A DNA stretch of 64,000 nt from Brassica napus (taxonomy: Eukaryota; Streptophyta; Magnoliopsida; Brassicales; Brassicaceae), in the NCBI RefSeq assembly GCF_020379485.1, contig NC_063444.1:7202652-7266651 (forward strand). Reading direction: 5' to 3'. Positions 58,570 to 64,000 of this stretch are shown here, piece after piece. Numbering within the stretch: position 1 is the first letter of the stretch; each line of letters opens with the position of its first letter. A model generated the notes under the pieces. The model was not told the DNA's origin. It did no database searches and saw nothing but the letters and a program-made list of their open reading frames with translations. The position numbers were made by a program, and so were the translations under genes.

Positions 58570-58860
58570 AGAAACATGGTAGAGTAATGGTTAAGGTTTA
58601 TAGGTTTTTACATCCAAGTTTGGGGTTCGAATTCCATACAACGCAATTTTTTGCAGATTATAGGATGCAAGGCTTATCAGATATTTTAAAGTATTGCGGG
58701 CATAACTGTTCGTTATGCCCGTCTGTTGTAGAGAAAGTATGTCTATCAAGGATGTCGTACATGCAGAACCGTCTGTCGAAGTGTTTCAAGGAGAGTGTAG
58801 AATCATTATCCGCAGAGTTGTTCATCAATATTACATATATTACAGATAGTTAATTATCAT
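58570..58860 (+). repeat. possible tRNA-derived SINE or tRNA relic
   Basis: tggtagagtaatggttaagg resembles an A box, and ggggttcgaattcc, about 38 bp further on, resembles a B box with one extra base. A body of about 220 bp without further structure follows, except a gggcataactgttcgttatgccc hairpin (read in two halves). No poly(A) or TSD was recognised, so this is tentative. Confidence 0.35.
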
Positions 58861-59426
58861 ACAACACTAGAAACAGAGAAAGTAGTATATCGTGTTTATG
58901 CCTTTCTCTCTCCTGCGATTTTCCTCTCAGACCCGACTCCCAAGACAGTTTTGGTAGAATGGTTTGACTTACCCCCGGTTTCTTCCTACCCAGTTTGTTT
59001 CCTTTTTGGGGTACCAAAGTCAACCTGCTTTCCCTGCTCTATCTCATCTACCTGGTTTTTCCCTCCCTTTTGGTAACTTTTCAAATCTGAAAAACCACCT
59101 CCACCGTTGCTGCCGCTTATTCCTGGTCGTCTCTTGCCGGGTTCAGCCCCTGACGTCGTCGGAGGGTCCACAGCCGCTCCCTCGCTTCCTTTGAGCTCTT
59201 CCCGAACCGAGATGCTCTCCTCTCTCCCACAACACAGTTCTTTCGTGGACATAAAGGTGGAGTTGGAAGATATGAAGGTTCATTCTCTCTGGTTGTAGAA
59301 GTCTCATCGGTGCTCGGGTTACTAGATGGTCTAGACTCTGCCCCTTGTGGGATTCCTCCTTTCCGGTTCTTGCCCACTTTTGGGATTTAACTTTTTCACT
59401 GACTACTCCCTCTACTGTCATATAAG

Positions 59427-61205
59427 ATGGCGAGAAGATACTCTGCTTCTGAAAAGGCAAAGTGGACCGCCAAATCAAACTCACCGGTCCGCCGAGCCCC
59501 AGTTCAGATCCCACGAACCGATAACTCCGAGCTTATTGAGCAAAACAAGCTCACGCTCATCGGTCGTGTCTCCAACCCGGCAGCCCAGAACACTCATGCT
59601 CTTGTGGATTTCTTCCTCCAACACTGGCATGTCTCGGGTTCTATTACAAGAAGGGAACTTGGTCCTCACCTCTTTCAGTTCAGTTTCGAATCTGAAAGAG
59701 ACCTCCAGAGCATTTTAACCAAGGCCCCCTACCACTTTAAGCGATGGATGATAATGCTACAACGCTGGGAACCTTCTGTTTCAGAGAACTTCCCTTCCAC
59801 TATCTCGTTCTGGATACGTGTCCATGGCCTCCCGTTGCACTACTGGACTGATGCTGCTCTTGACGCCATAGGCTCTGATCTTGGACACGTCGAACTGAAG
59901 GAAGCTACTAAGGCGAGATTCCGCGTCCACATCAACGGGCTCTGACCTCTCGAAAGACATCTCGATGTCAGCTTACCATCCGGGGACATTCTAAAAATGG
60001 AGCTTGAGTATGAAGGCCTCCATAAACATTGTTTCTCCTGCCAATCCCTCTCACATGAACAGGACGGCTGCCCCTCAAGGTCCTCTACACAGCAAGGTCC
60101 TATGGGAATCAACCAATCTCGCACTCTCGAGAAACTTGCTGAAAGAAGAAGAAATGACGGGCGCACCTCTTCTCGGCCTACTGGGGTACAAAGAAAGGAC
60201 TCAAAACCACACCAACTAAATCGCTCTTACCAGGGACCGACAGACCGACCATTGAGGAGCTTCAATCCTTCCCGTGACAGAGATCACAGAGATGCACGTC
60301 GTTATGTATCAACTGACCACAGGCGCGCTTATGCCCCCTCTCCACCTAGACGTTCTGAAGAGCATAGAAAAGAAGTCTGGATCCCACGCACTGAACTCTC
60401 AGATTCGACTCCAAAGTCGGACCCTCGTGCAACGGGAAGACTTTCTGTGAAGACTGCCCGTCAACTCCAGATTTCTGAGGTCTCTCACACACCACCAACT
60501 CGGCCACCCAGAGAGCCAATGATTCCTGCTGCGGGGACTCACTCTGTCCTGTCCACCTCAAGAGATCGACGTCCTGCCTGGGAAAGAATCTCTCCTGCTT
60601 TAAGCTTAAACGTTTCCTCTGAAAGGCGCCCGACTATAGAGCGTCTCTCTCTGCCCATTCATAGGGACTCTCTGCCTCTTAATGAGGATGATCAGATTAG
60701 ATCAGATCTACGACAGGTTCTTGAGAACCGCTGTATCGAGGAACAAGTGGGTGACACCCCCCTCCTACTTGGAACTAGGACCTTGGGTCTTCAGGACCCA
60801 CGTACTGAGACTTCCCCTATCCGAACCCTGAGTGAAGATAGACTCCATGTCTCTATGAGAATTGGTCCGCTGCCGGTGGAACCTGATTCCTTTGATGACT
60901 TGGGTTCTCTACCTAAAAGATCAGGACGCCTTGCTGCAAAAGTCTTGGGCAAACGAAAACTAACTTCTCAACCACCAACTAAGACGGGTCCTAGCAGTCC
61001 TTCTCAAGGCATTAACATTAAGAGGAGAAGGGTCGCAAAATCTCAGAGCTCACCAAAGAGAAAGCTAGTGGTGTCAAAGGACGCGGCTAAGAAGGGGCTA
61101 AATGCAGGCGCCTCAACAAGTAGAAACGCACCACCCACAAAAACCTTTCCAGCAAGCAAGAAGAAGGTGGCGGATTTTCGGCCACCACGAAATCCCCTTC
61201 CTTAG
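59427..61205 (+). pseudogene. LINE ORF1 (DUF4283, zinc knuckle, basic tail)
   Basis: One frame with a single TGA at 59943-59945 in NGL*PLERHLDV. It starts MARRYSASEKAKW. The DUF4283 domain follows (ALVDFFLQHWHVSG, FQFSFESERDLQSILTKAPY, ISFWIRVHGLPLHYW). After the stop comes a zinc knuckle (HCFSCQSLSHEQDGC), then a long Arg/Ser/Pro-rich region ending in basic clusters (KRRRVAKSQSSPKRK). This is the plant LINE ORF1 arrangement: RNA binding and nuclear import. Confidence 0.85.
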
Positions 61206-64000
61206 CGTGTTTGAGCTGGAACTGTCAAGGGATCGGAAGCACCTTGACGGTCCAGCGGCTCAAAGAGATACGCTCTCGGATATCTCCAGACATCTTGTTT
61301 CTGATGGAGACAAAAAACAGTGAGGAAACTGTTCTCTGAGACTTCCAGAAATCCTTGTATAAGAACCATTTCTCAGTCCCTCCAGTGGGTTTAAGTGGGG
61401 GACTTATGTTGTCTTGGAAAGAAGGAATAAAAGTTGATGTTCTCTACTCTGATTGTAATATCATTGATACGCATATTCAACACAAGAAGTCGTCTTTCTT
61501 TGCTTCCTTTATTTACGGTGCTCCTAAGAAAGAGGATCGCCCGGCTTTTTGGAGTAAACTCTCTGGTCTCGGTAAGGCTAGAGACTCAGCGTGGTTCTTA
61601 ACGGGCGATTTTAATGACTTACTTGATAATACAGAGAAGGTTGGGGGCCCTCTTCGGTGGGAGGGATCTTTCCTAGCCTTTCGTAGCTTTGTCTCCCAGG
61701 CGGGCCTTTGGGACTTACCACATGCTGGTAACCATCTATCCTGGCGGGGTGTTCGTCATGAGCACTTCATACAGTCCCGACTCGAACGCGCAATGGCGAA
61801 CTGCTCTTGGTCGGAACTCTTTCCCTCTGGCCGCAGCATCTACCTCCGGTTCGAGGGGTCCGATCACTGCCCCATTCTCACACTCTTTGATCAGTCAAAA
61901 GCATCGAAGAAAGGCTCTTTCAGGTTTGACAGGAGACTAAGAAAGAATCCCGATATCCACAAGCTAGTGGAAGATAATTGCCCCCCCCCCCCCCGGCTAT
62001 GAAGCTGTTATCTCAAAAACGGACAGAATCCGAAGGAAGATAATCGAATGGACGAGGGAGAAAAATGAAAAGAGCAGTGAAGTTATTAGAGAAGCTCAGC
62101 TTACCCTTGAAGAAGCCCTGTCTGCGACCGTACCCGACCATAACCTCATCAACTCTGTCTCCCTCAAGCTTGGAAAAGCTTACCGTGAAGAAGAGGAATA
62201 TTGGCGACAGAGAAGCCGCATACAGTGGCTCTAATGTGGAGACCGTAATTCTGGCTTCTTCCATGCTATTGCTCGCGGACGTCGCCAAATCAACAACTTC
62301 TCCATTCTAGAAGATGAGGAGGGTAGGATCTATGATACTGAGGAGGGGATCGTTTCCACAATATCTCAGTATTTCCGGTCCATCTTCTCATCATCCAGCG
62401 CAGACTGCTTAGAAACAGTAGAGGAGGTGCTAAACCCTTGCATCTCTGATGATGATAATGTCAAGCTTACCCTGATCCCAGACAAACAGGAAGTGAAAAG
62501 AGTTGTCTTTGCTATTCACGCCGATAAAGCTCCGGGCCCGGATGGATTTTCCGCGGGTTTTTACCACTCTTATTGGAACATTGTGGGTGATGACGTTTAT
62601 CAGGACATCCGCGAGTTCTTCGAAATTGGTCAACTTCACCCTCGGCAAAATGAAACGCATGTTCGGTTGATTGCAAAGATCTCCTCGCCAAGAAAGGTAG
62701 CAGACTTCCAACCGATCGCACTCTGCACCACTCATTATAAAATTATAGCGAAGATCCTTACTATGCGTCTCCAGCCGCTGCTGCCGCACATCATCTCCCC
62801 ACACCAGTCGGCTTTTGTTCCCAAAAGGGCTATTGGGGACAACGTCCTCATTACTCATGAGATCCTTCACTACTTACGCACCTCAAAAGCCAAAGTCCGG
62901 TGCTCCATGGCCGTTAAGACGGATATGAGTAAGGCTTATGACAGGATAGAGTGGACTTTCCTCGAGGCAGTGCTGCGGAAACTTGGCTTTCATGAGTGTT
63001 GGATCTCTTGGATTATGGTGTGTGTGTCTTCCGTCTCGTACTTGTTTCTTGTCAACGGCTCACCGCAAGGCAAGGTTAACCCGTCTCGAGGACTCCGGCA
63101 GGGTGACCCCTTATCTCCTTATCTCTTTATCTTGTGCACGGAGGTTCTCTCTGGTCTCTGTTGTAAGGCGCAAGAGTCGGGACTCTTACCAGGGATTAAG
63201 GTCGCTCGCAACTGCCCCCCGATCAACCACCTGTTATTTGCGGATGATACGATGTTCTTCACTCGGTCGAACCGGTCTAGTTGCATCAATCTGCTCACGC
63301 TTCTTAAGAGATACGAAAGAGCCTCGGGTCAATGTATTAGCCCCACTAAATCGGCCTTTACTTTCTTGTCCAAGACCCCTCTAGCGGCCAAAGATTGGGT
63401 CAAGCGGACTATGTCTATTGAGAAAGAAGGAGGCATTGGGAAGTACCTTGGGTTACCCGAACACTTTGGACGAAGAAAGCGTGACATCTTCAATAGCATT
63501 ATCGACAGAATCCGACAAAAGGTCTTGAGCTGGTTAACTCGCTTCCTTTCCGGTGCTGGGAAAGAGGTCCTACTAAAATCCATCCTTACGGCCATTCCGG
63601 TTTATGCCATAACCTGCTTCCGTCTACCGGCCTCCCTCTGCAAGCAAATACAATCGATTCTTACAAGATTTTGGTGGGATTCAAAACCGGACATTAGAAA
63701 AATCTGTTGGGTTGCTTGGTCTAGACTCACCCTCCCAAAGACTATGGGCGGCTTAGGCTTTCGCGACATTGAATGTTACAACCAAGCACTCCTAGCGAAG
63801 ATTGCTTGGCGTCTTATTCGAGATCCACAGTCTCTTTTGGCACAGACTCTATTCGGAAAATACTGTTTCGATTCGTCCTTCTGCGATAGTTCCTGCCCTG
63901 CTTCCGCATTTCATGGCTGGCGCGGGATTCTTTGGGGACGTGATTTACTCCAGCTAGGCCTTGGATGGACTGTGGGGAATGGTGAATCAATCAAAGTCTG
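61206..64000 (+). pseudogene. LINE ORF2 (endonuclease and reverse transcriptase), 3' end beyond window
   Basis: The endonuclease begins ACLSWNCQGIGSTLTVQRLK and LFLMETKNSE, is cut by TGA, and continues (LTGDFNDLLDNTEKVGGP, RFEGSDHCPI). After the C14 frameshift and a TAA (about 62232), reverse transcriptase is open to the window end: ADKAPGPDGFSAGFYHSYW, KTDMSKAYDRIEWTF, LRQGDPLSPYLFILCTE, catalytic HLLFADDTMFFTRSN, then WWDSKPDIRKICWVAW and GGLGFRDIECYNQALLAK. The RT part is intact as far as it can be seen. Confidence 0.88.
61981..61994. repeat. poly(C) tract, 14 bases, in LINE ORF2
   Basis: C14 inside coding sequence, between the endonuclease and reverse transcriptase frames. It coincides with a frame change. 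Confidence 0.8.

Larger units (their letters stand above)
58880..64000 (+). mobile_element. LINE of another subfamily, running off the window
   Basis: A long leader (about 58880-59426) is followed by ORF1 (59427-61205) and ORF2 (from about 61200 to the window end). The sequence is distinct from the LINE at 44072. Lesions seen: TGA in ORF1 (59943), TGA early in ORF2 (about 61338), a C14 tract with frameshift (61981-61994) and TAA at about 62232. The 3' end and TSD are outside the window. Confidence 0.9.

Overview
The window looks like nuclear DNA of a flowering plant in the mustard family, most likely a Brassica. The host genes resemble Arabidopsis families (PR5K-type receptor kinase, cytochrome b561, SEC61 alpha, an oxysterol-binding-related protein, ArgJ). 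Introns follow GT-AG rules in AT-rich sequence, and the repeats (LINEs, CACTA elements, small Helitrons, short-LTR Copia) are typical of Brassicaceae. Only two host loci look functional: a PR5K-like receptor kinase (2097..5055, minus) and a tRNA-Leu(UAG) (8034..8113, minus). Most of the rest is transposon sequence and its decay products. All assignments come from reading the sequence; no database search was run.

Layout. 1-761: tail of a LINE with an RNase H domain. 2.1-5.06 kb: PR5K-like gene, five exons that join in frame to 657 aa, with a Helitron inserted 87 bp upstream of its ATG (5142-6607). 7.2-9.0 kb: LINE scrap, a perfect 184-bp tandem duplication, tRNA-Leu, and a frameshifted CCDC174-like gene fragment. 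9.57-16.03 kb: a cytochrome b561 gene split by a Copia element (10973-15876, TSD gtctt) that itself carries a nested solo LTR (13680-14158). 16.35-18.9 kb: a LINE ORF2 fragment. 20641-31050: a 10.4-kb CACTA element (TIR CACTACAAGAAAACA, TSD TTT) with a spliced TNPA-like gene, a decayed TNP2 transposase, and an opposite-strand gene resembling the ATHILA ORF1 family. 31357-41432: a second, unrelated CACTA element (TSD AAT) with no visible transposase that carries pieces of host genes (SEC61 alpha, an ORP, ArgJ), a Pack-CACTA arrangement. It also holds a nested Helitron. 41443-42849: a 1.4-kb solo LTR (TSD TCTAT).

44072-49888: a near full-length LINE with 10-bp TSDs. 50.3-58.9 kb: AT-rich sequence with small elements (a degraded Helitron, a 469-bp MULE-like MITE, a 539-bp truncated LINE with perfect 18-bp TSDs, a 1.1-kb Helitron, a possible SINE or tRNA relic). 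About 58.9 kb to the end: another LINE of a different subfamily, running off the window.

No metabolic pathway or operon is present; the story is insertion, capture and decay. The most unusual pattern is a set of about seven tiny insertions (10-24 bp, mostly a homopolymer T or A run plus a few bases), each between 12-18 bp direct repeats. They read as extreme 5'-truncated LINE insertions. The other highlights are the ATHILA-ORF1-like passenger gene in the first CACTA and the multi-gene capture in the second.
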